Part shown: positions 33,111 to 43,593 of the stretch, piece by piece
Layout: each line of letters begins with the position of its first letter
Position numbering within the stretch: the first letter of the stretch is position 1
Assembly: GCF_039539005.1 (NCBI RefSeq)
Contig: NZ_BAABCP010000001.1
Location: forward strand, 2,232,001-2,296,000
DNA: 64,000 bases
Reading direction: 5' to 3'
Origin: Microbacterium soli
GTDB lineage: Bacteria > Actinomycetota > Actinomycetes > Actinomycetales > Microbacteriaceae
Translations under genes and position numbers: made by a program
Notes under the pieces: generated by a model
The model's input: the letters and a program-made list of their open reading frames with translations, nothing else
Databases searched by the model: none
What the model was told of the DNA's origin: nothing

Positions 33111-34418
33111 GTGAAGTACGGATCGAAGACCGCGCGCGTTCTCGCCGTGGCATCCGCGGTGGCCCTCACCGGCGCCCTGGTCAGCTGCTCCGGCGGCTCG
33201 GACGTCGACGAGAACGCCGATGTCTCCGGCGAGACCATCCGGGTCACGCTGGTCAACCACGTCTGGACGGAGGCGTTCAAGGATCTCATCCCCGAGTTCG
33301 AGAAGGAGACCGGGGTCACGGTCGAGGTCACGCAGCTCGCGGAGGACCAGCTGTCAGACCAGTACAACGTCAAGCTCAACGCGGGCACCGACGAGATCGA
33401 CGTGATGATGTACCGCCCGCTCCAGGAAGGGAAGCTCTTCGCGGACAACGGCTACCTCGCCGATCTCACCGATCTCGTCAACTCGGACGAGTTCGACTGG
33501 AGTGACTTCCAGGACGGCCCGGCCAGCCTGACGACGTATCAGGACGCCGTTTACGGCGTGCCGATCATCACCGAGCGCACCGTGCTCGCCTACCGCAAGG
33601 ATCTCCTCGAGGCAGCAGGACTGGACGTTCCCCAGACACTCGAGGAGCTCGAGACGGCCGCAGCGACGATCCACGAGCAGAATCCGGACGTCGCCGGGTA
33701 CATCGGACGGACGGGCAAGTCTGCGGCAGTGACCCAGTTCAGCGCCTTCCTGTTCAGCTCGGGCGGCAAGTGGATCAACGACGACGGCACCTCCGCCATC
33801 GGCAGTGACGAGGCACGGGGCGCCTACGAGCTCTACGGCCGCCTCATCCACGACTACACCGACGCGACCATCAACCCGGAGATGAGCTGGGCGGAGTCCT
33901 TCGCCGTCTTCCAGCAGGGCCAGGCGGCATTCATCGCCGACGCCGACAGCCTCTACAAGAACCTCATCGATCCCGAGCAGTCGACGGTCGCCGATCAGGT
34001 CGGCTTCGCGGCGTTCCCCGCGGGCTCCGCGGGTTCCAAGCCCTACAACGTCGCGTCATGGGCGCTCGCGATCAACGAGACCTCTGCGCACAAGGACGCC
34101 GCCTGGCAGTTCATCGACTGGGCTGCGTCCAAGGAGAAGACGATCCAGATGACCGAGCTCGGCGTGACCGGTGCCCGTACCTCCGCGTGGGCGGATGAGA
34201 GCGCGATCGCGGACTATCCCGCTGATCTGCTCGAGGCCATCAAGATCAACGGCGAGAACGGCGTCGGTCAGGACCGCCCGCTCGTCATCCAGGTCGCACA
34301 GGCCCGCGAGATCGTGGGAGACCCCATCACCACGGCGATCAGCGGTGGCGATGTCAACGCGTCCGTCGATGCCGCGGACGAGGCGTTCAACGCGTTCCTC
34401 GTCGAGGACGCGGAGTAA
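33111..34418 (+). CDS. Sugar ABC transporter substrate-binding lipoprotein
   Basis: 435-residue extracellular solute-binding protein of the carbohydrate family 1 type. Starts at GTG 33111 after AGGAGGA. Lipobox LVSC gives Cys26. Downstream features include the family's YGVPIITERTVLAYRKDLLEAAG segment and aromatic residues suited to sugar binding. Encoded before two MalF/MalG-type permeases; no ATPase is encoded in the operon, so a shared MsiK-like ATPase probably energises transport, as is common in actinobacteria. Ligand likely a sugar acid, oligouronide or related sugar, inferred from the dehydratases downstream. Confidence 0.9.
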   Translation: MKYGSKTARVLAVASAVALTGALVSCSGGSDVDENADVSGETIRVTLVNHVWTEAFKDLIPEFEKETGVTVEVTQLAEDQLSDQYNVKLNAGTDEIDVMMYRPLQEGKLFADNGYLADLTDLVNSDEFDWSDFQDGPASLTTYQDAVYGVPIITERTVLAYRKDLLEAAGLDVPQTLEELETAAATIHEQNPDVAGYIGRTGKSAAVTQFSAFLFSSGGKWINDDGTSAIGSDEARGAYELYGRLIHDYTDATINPEMSWAESFAVFQQGQAAFIADADSLYKNLIDPEQSTVADQVGFAAFPAGSAGSKPYNVASWALAINETSAHKDAAWQFIDWAASKEKTIQMTELGVTGARTSAWADESAIADYPADLLEAIKINGENGVGQDRPLVIQVAQAREIVGDPITTAISGGDVNASVDAADEAFNAFLVEDAE

Positions 34419-34433
34419 GGACCGCCGTTCAGT

Positions 34434-34461
34434 GACCGCCCCGGCTCGGGCCGGGGCGGTC
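34434..34461 (+). terminator. Intercistronic hairpin after the sugar-binding protein gene
   Basis: Perfect 12-nt arms (34434-34445, 34450-34461) with a TCGG loop between the binding-protein stop and the first permease gene. It probably allows higher expression of the binding protein than of the permeases. Confidence 0.7.
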
Positions 34462-34486
34462 ATCGCCTCTCTCTACGGACGAATTC

Positions 34487-35413
34487 ATGACTGCACTTCA
34501 CACCGCCGACAGCGTCGGCCTCGGCGAGCGACTCAGCCGCTGGGCCGACAGACACCGCAAGTGGGTGTTCGCCGGGCCTGCGATCGGGTTCACCGTGCTG
34601 CTGCTCGCCGTCCCGCTGGGCTGGACGCTGTTCCTCAGCGTCACCGACTCCAAGCGCTCGGTGCGACGCGCTTTCGACTTCAACGGCATCGAGAACTATC
34701 TCGGAGCACTCACGGACTTCGAGCGTTTCTGGCCGTCCGTCGGCCGCACCGCGTACTTCACGGTCGCCGCGCTCGTCTTCGAGCTCATCTTCGGCATGAT
34801 CATCGCGCTGCTGCTGTGGAAGCCCTTCCGCGGGCAGGGCTTCATCCGCACGGTGGTGCTGCTGCCGCTGGTGGCGACACCCGTCGCCGTCGGCATGATG
34901 TGGCGTCTGCTTTTCGAGCCGAACATCGGCTTCGTCAACGAGATGCTCTCGTGGGTCGGCATCCCGCCGCAGCCGTGGCTCGCGGACCCCGCCACATCGC
35001 TGACCACGCTCGTGTTCGTGGACATCTGGCAGTGGACGCCGATGGTCGCGCTGATCCTCCTCGCCGGTCTCACCAGCCTGTCCGACGAGCCGCAGGAGGC
35101 GGCAAGGGTCGATGGTGCGAACGACTGGCAGCGATTCTGGTATGTCACCGTCCCGCTCATGCGGCCCGTCATCGTCGCAGCCGTGCTGCTGCGGGGGATC
35201 GATGCGCTCAAGACCTTCGACATCCTGTACGCCACCAAGGGCAAGGGCGGCGGTTCGTCGCACGACGTGGAGACGCTCAACGTCTACGCGTACGGGCTGA
35301 GTTTCGACTACAACGAGTACGGCCTTGCGTCGGCGGTGCTCATCCTCTTCTTCCTGATCATCCTCGCGGTGATCTGGGTGCTGCAGATGCAGAGAAAGGG
35401 CAGGGACTCATGA
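34487..35413 (+). CDS. Sugar ABC transporter permease (MalF-like)
   Basis: 308-residue permease with six predicted membrane helices. The ATPase-contact loop reads EAARVDGANDWQRFWYVTVPLMRP near residues 204-227, as in the MalF/UgpA family. Start at ATG 34487. Its stop overlaps the start of the second permease (ATGA). Acts with the binding protein at 33111 and the permease at 35410. Confidence 0.93.
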   Translation: MTALHTADSVGLGERLSRWADRHRKWVFAGPAIGFTVLLLAVPLGWTLFLSVTDSKRSVRRAFDFNGIENYLGALTDFERFWPSVGRTAYFTVAALVFELIFGMIIALLLWKPFRGQGFIRTVVLLPLVATPVAVGMMWRLLFEPNIGFVNEMLSWVGIPPQPWLADPATSLTTLVFVDIWQWTPMVALILLAGLTSLSDEPQEAARVDGANDWQRFWYVTVPLMRPVIVAAVLLRGIDALKTFDILYATKGKGGGSSHDVETLNVYAYGLSFDYNEYGLASAVLILFFLIILAVIWVLQMQRKGRDS

Positions 35414-36291
35414 CCGTCCTCGACACGCGTGCCGTCGTCGCCGGGGCATCCGCGCCGCGGATTCGCCGGCGCAGGAGGTCCCGCTGGCTCCGGACGGGCC
35501 GTTTCGTCGGTCTCGCGCTCATCGTCCTGGCCTTCCTCGGTCCGATCGTCTGGATGCTGTTGGCGAGCTTCAAGCTCAACGTCCAGATCTACGACCCGAG
35601 TCAGGCGTTCATCTTCGAGCCCACGCTGGAGAACTACGGCACGGTCTTCGACCCGCGGCGCGGCAATTACCTCGTCTACATCTGGAACTCGTTCTACGTG
35701 GCGCTGATGGCGACGGTGCTGTCCCTCGTGCTGGCGGTTCCGGCCGCGTACGCGATGAGCCGCTACATGATGAACAAGTCGGCGCTCGTGGTGCTGCTCG
35801 CGCGCATCATCCCCGGTGTCAGCCTGCTGGTGCCGTGGTACTTCATCTTCGCCCAGCTGAGGATGACCGGGGGTTTCGCACCCCTGATCCTGTCGCACAT
35901 GTTCGTCTCGCTGCCGCTGATCCTGTACATCATGATGTCGTTCTTCGATCAGCTCCCGGAGGAGCTGGAGGAGTCGGCCCAGGTCGATGGTCTCACGGCG
36001 ATCGGCGCGTTCTTCAAGATCACGCTGCCGCTCTCCGTTCCGGGCATCGCGACGGCGACGATCCTGTCGTTCATCTTCTCCTGGAACAACTTCATGTTCG
36101 CACTCGTGCTCGCCGGGCAGTCGACCAAGACACTGCCCGTGGCGATCTTCGACTTCATCGGCTACGCCTCCATCGACTGGGGAGCGCTGATGGCGGCATC
36201 CGTCGTGGTGACCACGCCCATCATGCTCATCGCACTGTTCACGCAGCGGTACATCGTCTCGGGCCTCACGGCCGGAGCGACGAAGGGCTGA
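35410..36291 (+). CDS. Sugar ABC transporter permease (MalG-like)
   Basis: 293-residue permease of the MalG/UgpE type. A basic N-terminus is followed by six hydrophobic helices. The contact loop is EESAQVDGLTAIGAFFKITLP near residues 188-208. Start at ATG 35410, overlapping the previous stop by four bases; the frame is open much further upstream but without coding character. Completes the transporter; the galactonate dehydratase gene follows 45 bp downstream. Confidence 0.93.
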   Translation: MTVLDTRAVVAGASAPRIRRRRRSRWLRTGRFVGLALIVLAFLGPIVWMLLASFKLNVQIYDPSQAFIFEPTLENYGTVFDPRRGNYLVYIWNSFYVALMATVLSLVLAVPAAYAMSRYMMNKSALVVLLARIIPGVSLLVPWYFIFAQLRMTGGFAPLILSHMFVSLPLILYIMMSFFDQLPEELEESAQVDGLTAIGAFFKITLPLSVPGIATATILSFIFSWNNFMFALVLAGQSTKTLPVAIFDFIGYASIDWGALMAASVVVTTPIMLIALFTQRYIVSGLTAGATKG

Positions 36292-36336
36292 CGGTGAGAT
36301 GCTCTGCGAAGACGAGAGGAAGACGGAGGTGCGCGC

Positions 36337-37488
36337 ATGAGCGCCGCCATCACGCGTGTCGAGACGTTCCCGGTCGCTCCGCGCTGGCTGTTCGTCCGGA
36401 TCGAGACCGCCGATGGCCTCGTCGGGTGGGGGGAGGGATCGCTGGAGGGGTACGCCGATGTCGTGCGCACCGCCGTCGATCAGTTCTCCGGGTATCTCAT
36501 CGGCAAGGATCCGGACCGCATCGAGGACCACTGGCAGGCGCTCACGAAGGGGCAGTTCTATCGTGGCGGACCCGTACTCGCCAGCGCGGTGTCCGGCGTC
36601 GACCAGGCATTGTGGGACATCAAGGGGAAGCGTCTGGGCGTGCCCGTGCACGACCTGCTCGGCGGTGCGGTGCGCGACAGCATCCGCGCCTACGGCTGGG
36701 TCGGGGGCGATGACCCGAACGAGGTCGCCGATCACATCTCGGCGCAGATCGAGGTCGGGCTCACGGCTGTGAAGATGAACGCCTCGGGCAGGATGAGCCG
36801 GAACGGCTCGGTCGCCGAACTCGACGGCGTCGTCGCTCGCGTCGCGAGCGCCCGTGAGGTGCTGGGGCCGCACCGAGACGTGGCCGTCGACCTGCACGGA
36901 CGGTTCACTCTGGCCACGGCGCGCCGCCTGGCGCCTCTGCTCGAGCCGCTGCATCCGTTCTTCATCGAGGAGCCGATCATCCCCGAGAACTCCCACGTGA
37001 TCGAGCGCATGGTGGAGGCCACCACGATCCCGATTGCGACCGGTGAGCGGCTGTACAGCCGCCAGGAGTTCCTGCCGGTGCTGCAGGCGGGTATCGCGAT
37101 CGCCCAACCCGATCTGTCGCACGCCGGCGGCATCTCAGAGGTGCACCGCATCGCGGCGCTGGCCGACACCTTCGACGTGCTCATCGCCCCGCACTGCCCG
37201 CTGGGCCCGCTGGCGCTGGCCTCGTGCCTCCAGGTGGGCTTCGCGACACCGAACCATCTCATCCAGGAGCAGTCGATCGGCATCCACTACAACAAGGGCG
37301 CCGAGGTGCTCGACTACGTCGTGGACACCGAGCCGTTGAGGTTCGTCGACGGCTCGTTCGAGCGGCTGACCGGGCCCGGCCTCGGGATCGAGGTCGATGA
37401 GAGCGCCGTCCGGGATGCCGCCGCGAGATGGCGGACCTGGCAGAACCCGATCTGGCGCCATCCGGACGGTTCGGTGGCGGAGTGGTGA
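36337..37488 (+). CDS. dgoD: Galactonate dehydratase (enolase superfamily)
   Basis: 383-residue enolase-superfamily protein very close in pattern to D-galactonate dehydratase: [19 protein letters not shown] near the start, [72 protein letters not shown] and the end [11 protein letters not shown]. Metal-binding acids (VDLHGR, FIEEP, TGER region) and the catalytic His of APHCPLG are present. It would convert D-galactonate to 2-keto-3-deoxy-galactonate. No KDGal kinase or aldolase is encoded in the window. Confidence 0.9.
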   Translation: MSAAITRVETFPVAPRWLFVRIETADGLVGWGEGSLEGYADVVRTAVDQFSGYLIGKDPDRIEDHWQALTKGQFYRGGPVLASAVSGVDQALWDIKGKRLGVPVHDLLGGAVRDSIRAYGWVGGDDPNEVADHISAQIEVGLTAVKMNASGRMSRNGSVAELDGVVARVASAREVLGPHRDVAVDLHGRFTLATARRLAPLLEPLHPFFIEEPIIPENSHVIERMVEATTIPIATGERLYSRQEFLPVLQAGIAIAQPDLSHAGGISEVHRIAALADTFDVLIAPHCPLGPLALASCLQVGFATPNHLIQEQSIGIHYNKGAEVLDYVVDTEPLRFVDGSFERLTGPGLGIEVDESAVRDAAARWRTWQNPIWRHPDGSVAEW

Positions 37489-37552
37489 GCCCGCCGGTCG
37501 GCGTCATCCATCACCGCATTCGACTCCGTACTCAGAGAAAGGACACCCCGGC

Positions 37553-38791
37553 ATGATCATCGACAAGGCCGAAGTGATCGTGACCAGCCCCAACCGGAAC
37601 TTCGTGACGCTGAAGCTCACGACCGATGACGGGCTGGTCGGTCTCGGCGACGCGACGTTGAACGGACGCGAACTGGCGGTCGTGTCGTATCTGCGGGATC
37701 ACGTCGTTCCCCTGATGATCGGGCGTGACGCGCATCGGATCGAGGACACGTGGCAGTTCCTGTATCGCTCGGCATACTGGCGTCGCGGTCCGGTGACGAT
37801 GGCGGCGATCGGCGCGGTGGACATGGCGCTGTGGGACATCAAGGCGAAGGCCGCGGGGATGCCGCTGTATCAGCTGCTGGGCGGCGCATCGCGCACCGGG
37901 CTGCTGGCGTACGGGCACGCGTCGGGCAAGGAGCTGCCGGAGCTGTTCGACTCGATCCGCAAACATCAGGAGCTCGGGTTCCGGGCGATTCGCGTGCAGA
38001 CCGGCGTTCCCGGGCTGCGGGCGATCTACGGCATCGCGTCCCAGGCCGAGGCCGCCGGCGGAGGCGCCGCCCGATACGATCATGAACCCGCCCGTCGCGG
38101 TGCCCGTCCGATGGAGGAGGACTGGGACACGCGCGCCTATCTGCGTCACGTTCCCGGTGTGTTCGAGGCGGTGCGCAACGAGTTCGGTGCGGAGGTCCCG
38201 CTGCTGCACGACGGGCATCATCGGATGACGCCGATCCAGGCCGCGAAGCTGGGCAAGGCGCTCGAGCCCTTCGACCTGTTCTGGCTGGAGGACTGCACTC
38301 CGGCGGAGAACCAGGAGGCGCTGCGTCTGGTGCGGCAGCACACCACCACGCCGCTCGCGATCGGCGAGGTGTTCAACACGGTCTGGGACTTCAAGGACCT
38401 GATCCGCGACCAGCTGATCGACTACGTGCGCGGTGCAGTCACCCACATGGGCGGCATCACTCCGCTGCGGAAGACGATCGAGTACGCCGCGCAATACCAG
38501 ATCAAGTCCGGCTTCCACGGCCCCACCGACATCTCCCCCGTGGGCATGGCCGCACAGATGCACCTGGGGCTGGCGATCCACAACTTCGGCATCCAGGAGT
38601 ACATGCAGCACGGGGAGAAGACGAACCAGGTCTTCGAGCAGTCCTTCACCTGGCAGGACGGCATGCTCCATCCTGGCGATCAGCCAGGGCTCGGCGTCGA
38701 CCTGAACCAGGACGAAGCCGGCAGGTATCCGTATGAGCAGGCCTACCTGCCATACAACCGCCTCGCGGACGGCACCGTTCACGACTGGTGA
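37553..38791 (+). CDS. D-mannonate dehydratase family protein (ManD/RspA type, enolase superfamily)
   Basis: 412-residue enolase-superfamily protein of the ManD/RspA group, which dehydrates D-mannonate (and in some members D-gluconate) to 2-keto-3-deoxy-gluconate. Typical blocks are [69 protein letters not shown], and the late [19 protein letters not shown]. Start at ATG 37553, preceded by GAGAAAGGA at 37534-37542. Some members are catalytically weak, so activity cannot be certain. Pairs with the galactonate dehydratase in an operon for sugar acids. Confidence 0.88.
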   Translation: MIIDKAEVIVTSPNRNFVTLKLTTDDGLVGLGDATLNGRELAVVSYLRDHVVPLMIGRDAHRIEDTWQFLYRSAYWRRGPVTMAAIGAVDMALWDIKAKAAGMPLYQLLGGASRTGLLAYGHASGKELPELFDSIRKHQELGFRAIRVQTGVPGLRAIYGIASQAEAAGGGAARYDHEPARRGARPMEEDWDTRAYLRHVPGVFEAVRNEFGAEVPLLHDGHHRMTPIQAAKLGKALEPFDLFWLEDCTPAENQEALRLVRQHTTTPLAIGEVFNTVWDFKDLIRDQLIDYVRGAVTHMGGITPLRKTIEYAAQYQIKSGFHGPTDISPVGMAAQMHLGLAIHNFGIQEYMQHGEKTNQVFEQSFTWQDGMLHPGDQPGLGVDLNQDEAGRYPYEQAYLPYNRLADGTVHDW

Positions 38792-38809
38792 GCAGCGTCC
38801 TCGGGACAG

Positions 38810-38853
38810 GAGAGGGGGCGAGGATCGATTCGGCTGGATCCTCGCCCCCTCTC
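38810..38853. terminator. Bidirectional terminator between ManD-family gene and gnd
   Basis: Perfect 17-nt arms (38810-38826 and 38837-38853) with a 10-nt loop, 18 bp after the dehydratase stop and 15 bp before the convergent gnd stop. Confidence 0.85.
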
Positions 38854-38868
38854 TGACATCCGATCGGC

Positions 38869-40323
38869 TCAGTGGGTGTCTTCGGCCTCGACCTCGGAGC
38901 GGTCGCCCGACCACAGGGTGTGGAAGGTGCCCTCCTTGTCCACGCGCTTGTAGGTGTGGGCGCCGAAGAAGTCGCGCTGCCCCTGCACGAGCGCGGCCGG
39001 CAGCCGGTCGGCCCGCAGACCGTCGTAGTAGGACAGCGAGGAGCTGAATGCCGGAGCGGGGATGCCCGCCTGCGCGGCCGCGACGACCACGCGACGCCAC
39101 GCCGCCTGGCCGCGGGCGAGCGCCTCGGCGAAGTAGGGCGCCGTCATCAGCACGGGGAGCTCGGGGCTCTCCGCGTACGCGTCGGCGATGCGGTTGAGGA
39201 ACTGTGCGCGGATGATGCAGCCGCCCCGCCAGATCTTCGAGACTGCCCCGAGATCGATCGTCCAGTCGTACTCGGCGGCGCCGGCGCGGATCTCGTCGAA
39301 ACCCTGCGAGTACGCGACGATCTTCGACGCGTACAGCGCGAGGCGCACATCCTCGATGAATGCGTCGACCTGGTCCTCCGGCACCTGGAAGGCCTCGGCG
39401 GGGCCGGGCAGCGACGCGGCGACGGCGCGCTGCTCGGGGTGCGAGGACAGCGAGCGGGCGAAGGTGGCCTCGGCGATCCCGGACACCGGTGTGCCCAGCG
39501 CGAGCGCGGTCTGCACGGTCCACGCACCGGTGCCCTTGGCGCCCGCCTGGTCGAGGATGACGTCCACGAGCGGCAGCGAGGTGGTGGCGTCGACCTGTCG
39601 GAGCACCTCGGCGGTGATCTCGATCAGGTACGACTCCAGTTCGCCGCGGTTCCACTCGGCGAAGATGTCCGCGATCTGCGCCGGGGTCTTCCCCGTACCG
39701 CGGCGGATGAGATCGTAGGCCTCGGCGATCAGCTGCATGTCGGCGTACTCGATGCCGTTGTGCACCATCTTCACGAAGTGGCCGGCGCCGTTGTGGCCGA
39801 TGTGCGTCACGCACGGCTCGCCCTCGGCGACCGCGGCGATGGAGCGCAGGATCGGTCCGAGCGTCACCCAGGACTCGTCGGAGCCGCCCGGCATGATCGA
39901 GGGCCCCAGCAGGGCGCCCTCCTCGCCGCCGGAGATGCCGGCGCCGACGTAGTTGATGCCCGTGGAGCGGACCGCCTTCTCGCGGCGGATCGTGTCGGGG
40001 AAGTAGGCGTTCCCCCCGTCGACGATGATGTCGCCCGGCTCGAACACCTTCACGAGCTCGTCGATCACGGCATCCGTGGGGCCGCCGGCCTTGACCATGA
40101 TGATGGCTGTGCGGGGCTTCTGCAGGCTCGCCGCGAACTCCTCGTACGAGAAGGCCGGGACGAACTGCGCCTCGGGGTGCGCGGCCACCAGCTCGTCGGT
40201 CTTGGCTCGGCTGCGGTTGAGCACCGCGACGGTGTTGCCCTCACGGCTTGCGAGGTTGCGGGCCAGGTTCGACCCCATGACAGCGAGTCCGACGACTCCG
40301 ATGTTGGCTGATGCTTCAGGCAC
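38869..40323 (-). CDS. gnd: 6-phosphogluconate dehydrogenase, decarboxylating
   Basis: 484-residue dimeric-type 6PGDH. NADP-binding GVVGLAVMGSNLARNLA near the start; substrate site GISGGEEGALLGPSIMPGG and catalytic Lys in NGAGHFVKMVHNGIEYADMQLI; the C-terminal helical domain is complete. It converts 6-phosphogluconate to ribulose 5-phosphate with NADPH in the pentose phosphate pathway. Start at GTG 40323 with GAGGAG six bases upstream; a longer frame lacks a ribosome-binding site. Monocistronic, convergent with the sugar-acid operon. Confidence 0.94.
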   Translation of the reverse strand: MPEASANIGVVGLAVMGSNLARNLASREGNTVAVLNRSRAKTDELVAAHPEAQFVPAFSYEEFAASLQKPRTAIIMVKAGGPTDAVIDELVKVFEPGDIIVDGGNAYFPDTIRREKAVRSTGINYVGAGISGGEEGALLGPSIMPGGSDESWVTLGPILRSIAAVAEGEPCVTHIGHNGAGHFVKMVHNGIEYADMQLIAEAYDLIRRGTGKTPAQIADIFAEWNRGELESYLIEITAEVLRQVDATTSLPLVDVILDQAGAKGTGAWTVQTALALGTPVSGIAEATFARSLSSHPEQRAVAASLPGPAEAFQVPEDQVDAFIEDVRLALYASKIVAYSQGFDEIRAGAAEYDWTIDLGAVSKIWRGGCIIRAQFLNRIADAYAESPELPVLMTAPYFAEALARGQAAWRRVVVAAAQAGIPAPAFSSSLSYYDGLRADRLPAALVQGQRDFFGAHTYKRVDKEGTFHTLWSGDRSEVEAEDTH

Positions 40324-40425
40324 TGAAAGCTCCTCGAGATGAGTATGGAATCTCAGGGTATCGGCTGTCGGATGCACGGGGCTGACGGTTACAGCAGACC
40401 GCGGCGATCGTCAGGGCGCGCCCGG

Positions 40426-40551
40426 TCAGTCCTTGCGGTGCGTCGCGCGGCCCATCGACAGCATCGCGCCGATCGAGGAGACGGCACCGACCACGATGAT
40501 CGCGCCGATCACCCAGAAGACGACATGAGAGAGGAAAGCGGCATCGAGCAT
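40426..40551 (-). CDS. Small single-pass membrane protein, 41 residues, function unknown
   Basis: Short frame starting at ATG 40551. It encodes one hydrophobic helix (residues about 8-33) followed by a basic tail RATHRKD, resembling small actinobacterial membrane peptides. No strong ribosome-binding site is visible. It lies between gnd and rplY and is divergent from the latter. I do not recognise a family; it could be a chance frame. Confidence 0.45.
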   Translation of the reverse strand: MLDAAFLSHVVFWVIGAIIVVGAVSSIGAMLSMGRATHRKD

Positions 40552-40741
40552 GAGAAACAGCCTACCGGGGTTTCGGGTACCATTGAGGAGTTCCTCGGCG
40601 AGGGATGCGCTGTTCCCACGCGCATCCGTTATCGACGCGGCGATGTGAGTCCTGTGGTCTCCCTTCTTCGCGTCCGCGTTCGAGGCGCCGAAACCCACGA
40701 CCACCGCACGGCCCGCCGTCGTGCGCATGAAGGAGAACATC

Positions 40742-41353
40742 ATGTCAGACGACAACAAGGTCATCGCCGAGTTGCGCACGAGCTTCGGCAAGGGCTTCGC
40801 CCGTCGGCTGCGTGCCGAGGGCAGGATCCCCGCGGTCATCTACGGCCACGGCTCCGACCCCGTGCACGTGGCTCTGCCCGGCCACCAGGTCTCGCTCATC
40901 ATCCGCCGCGCCAATGCGCTTCTCGACCTGGACATCGACGGGAAGTCGCAGCTCACGCTCGTCAAGGACGTGCAGCGCGACCCGGTGCGTCAGATCATCG
41001 AGCACATCGACCTGCTGGTCGTCAAGAAGGGTGAGAAGGTCCACGTCGAGGTTCCGCTGGTCGTCACCGGCGAGTCCTTCTCGGGCACCATCGTGACCGT
41101 GGACGTCGCGACCATCAAGCTCGAGGTCGAGGCCACCCGCATCCCGCAGCACGTCGAGGTCTCGGTCGAGGGCCTCGAGGACGGCACGCACATCACCGCG
41201 GGTGATGTCGCCCTGCCCGAGGGCGCCACACTGCTGGACGACGCCGACCTGCTGCTCATCGCCGTGTCCACCCCGGTCGCCGAGGCGGTCGAGGAGGAGG
41301 AGGCCGAGGCTCCGGCCGCGGCCGCGCCCGCAGCGGAGGCCGCTGCGGAGTGA
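40742..41353 (+). CDS. rplY: 50S ribosomal protein L25/general stress protein Ctc
   Basis: 203-residue long-form L25 (CTC type): an N-terminal 5S rRNA-binding domain ([26 protein letters not shown]) plus the C-terminal TL5 domain, ending in an acidic Ala/Glu-rich tail. Start at ATG 40742 with AAGGAGA at 40730-40736; the upstream in-frame ATG has no such site. pth follows, as in many bacteria. A 13-bp hairpin separates the two. Confidence 0.94.
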   Translation: MSDDNKVIAELRTSFGKGFARRLRAEGRIPAVIYGHGSDPVHVALPGHQVSLIIRRANALLDLDIDGKSQLTLVKDVQRDPVRQIIEHIDLLVVKKGEKVHVEVPLVVTGESFSGTIVTVDVATIKLEVEATRIPQHVEVSVEGLEDGTHITAGDVALPEGATLLDDADLLLIAVSTPVAEAVEEEEAEAPAAAAPAAEAAAE

Positions 41354-41370
41354 TCCGCTGACGACGTCTG

Positions 41371-41402
41371 AGGAGGGGGTGCGAGCGATCGCGCCCCCTC
41401 CT
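41371..41402 (+). terminator. Hairpin between rplY and pth
   Basis: 13-bp stem (41371-41383 with 41390-41402, one G-U pair) and 6-nt loop, 17 bp after the rplY stop. It may terminate most transcripts before pth. Confidence 0.65.
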
Positions 41403-41438
41403 TCACACCGTGCGGGTCGCATGTCGAGAGGAAAGAGC

Positions 41439-42020
41439 ATGGCATCCACCTGGCTGGTCGTGGGTCTGGGCAATCCCGGGCCCCGCTATGCGGCGACCAG
41501 GCACAACATCGGTCAGATGGTGGTGGACGAGCTCGCAGAGCGGCGCGGTGAGCGGTTCCGCGAGCACAAGGCCGGTGCCCGTGTCGCGGAGATCCGCCTG
41601 CGGTCGGGCGGTGACAGGCTCGTGCTGGCCAAGCTGAATTCGTTCATGAACGTCTCCGGCGCCCCGGCCGCCGCACTCGCCCGGTACTATTCGATCGATC
41701 CGGATCACATGGTCGTCGTGCATGATGAGCTCGATATCCCGTTCGACACGATCCGGCTCAAGATCGGTGGCGGGCACGGCGGCCACAACGGCGTCCGCGA
41801 TATCGCGCGCGTCCTCGGCACACCCGACTTCCTGCGCGTGCGCGCCGGCATCGGACGCCCGCCCGGTCGGCAGGATCCGGCCGACTGGGTGCTCGGGGCG
41901 TTCGGTGCGGTCGAGAGGAAGACGCTGCCGGTGTTCGTCTCCGATGCCGCGGATGCCGTGGAGCAGCTCGTCGAAGAGGGGCTGACGGCGGCGCAGCAGA
42001 CGCACCACTCCCGGGGCTGA
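41439..42020 (+). CDS. pth: Peptidyl-tRNA hydrolase
   Basis: 193-residue Pth that releases peptides from peptidyl-t[22 protein letters not shown] contains the conserved Asn and catalytic His; [16 protein letters not shown] (catalytic Asp) and [12 protein letters not shown] follow. Start at ATG 41439 after GAGAGGAAAG; ATG 41421 would add six residues without better support. Confidence 0.95.
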   Translation: MASTWLVVGLGNPGPRYAATRHNIGQMVVDELAERRGERFREHKAGARVAEIRLRSGGDRLVLAKLNSFMNVSGAPAAALARYYSIDPDHMVVVHDELDIPFDTIRLKIGGGHGGHNGVRDIARVLGTPDFLRVRAGIGRPPGRQDPADWVLGAFGAVERKTLPVFVSDAADAVEQLVEEGLTAAQQTHHSRG

Positions 42021-42050
42021 ACGACCGGCCCGGTCTCAGCGACCGGCGGG

Positions 42051-42548
42051 TCAGGGACCCGCTGTCGTTCCCAGGGCGGTGCCGACGGCGAACAGGATCC
42101 AGGCCGACAGCAGGAACCCGCCGGGGCCGATGGTCGCCAGCACGATGGCGGCGATGCCCGGCCCGCGTCCGCGTCTGCGCACGGCGGCGGTGATGCCGAG
42201 GACGAAAGCGAGGATGCCGATGACGGTGGCCGCCCAGAACAGGATCTCGATCCAGAGCACCTCGGTGCGCACCGGCGTCAGCGCCGACAGCGAGAGATCA
42301 CCGGAAGCGGTGATCAGCATGTCGAAGGGCGTCCGCGTGCCGATGCCCAGGGCCAGCAGCCCGGCGAGGAGCGGCGAGACGACGGATGCCAGCAGCGCCG
42401 CGACCAGAGCGAGCGTCCCCGTCGCGCTCGACGCCCGGGGAGCCGTCGGCGGCATCTGATACGCGCCGACGGGCGCCCGGTACCCGCCGACGGGCACCGT
42501 GTAGGAACCGGGCGGTGGCGCCTGCGGCGGCGGGAACGCGTTGCTCAC
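42051..42548 (-). CDS. Membrane protein with Pro-rich N-terminus, function unknown
   Basis: 165 residues. The first about 40 are rich in Pro/Gly/Tyr, then three or four hydrophobic helices with a short basic loop (RRRGRG) before the last two. This layout resembles small DUF4190-like proteins of actinobacteria, but no function can be assigned. GTG start at 42548. Convergent with pth and 31 bp downstream of trpS on the same strand. Confidence 0.7.
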   Translation of the reverse strand: MSNAFPPPQAPPPGSYTVPVGGYRAPVGAYQMPPTAPRASSATGTLALVAALLASVVSPLLAGLLALGIGTRTPFDMLITASGDLSLSALTPVRTEVLWIEILFWAATVIGILAFVLGITAAVRRRGRGPGIAAIVLATIGPGGFLLSAWILFAVGTALGTTAGP

Positions 42549-42579
42549 GGCATCCTCCTCTGGTCGACGCCGCAGGTGA

Positions 42580-43587
<1,008 letters not shown>

Positions 43588-43593
43588 TCAATC

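Noticed and set aside
42046..42062. Short inverted repeat GCGGGT/ACCCGC between pth and the downstream membrane protein gene
   Set aside because: The stem is only 6 bp and runs into the stop codon of the convergent gene; too weak to call a terminator.
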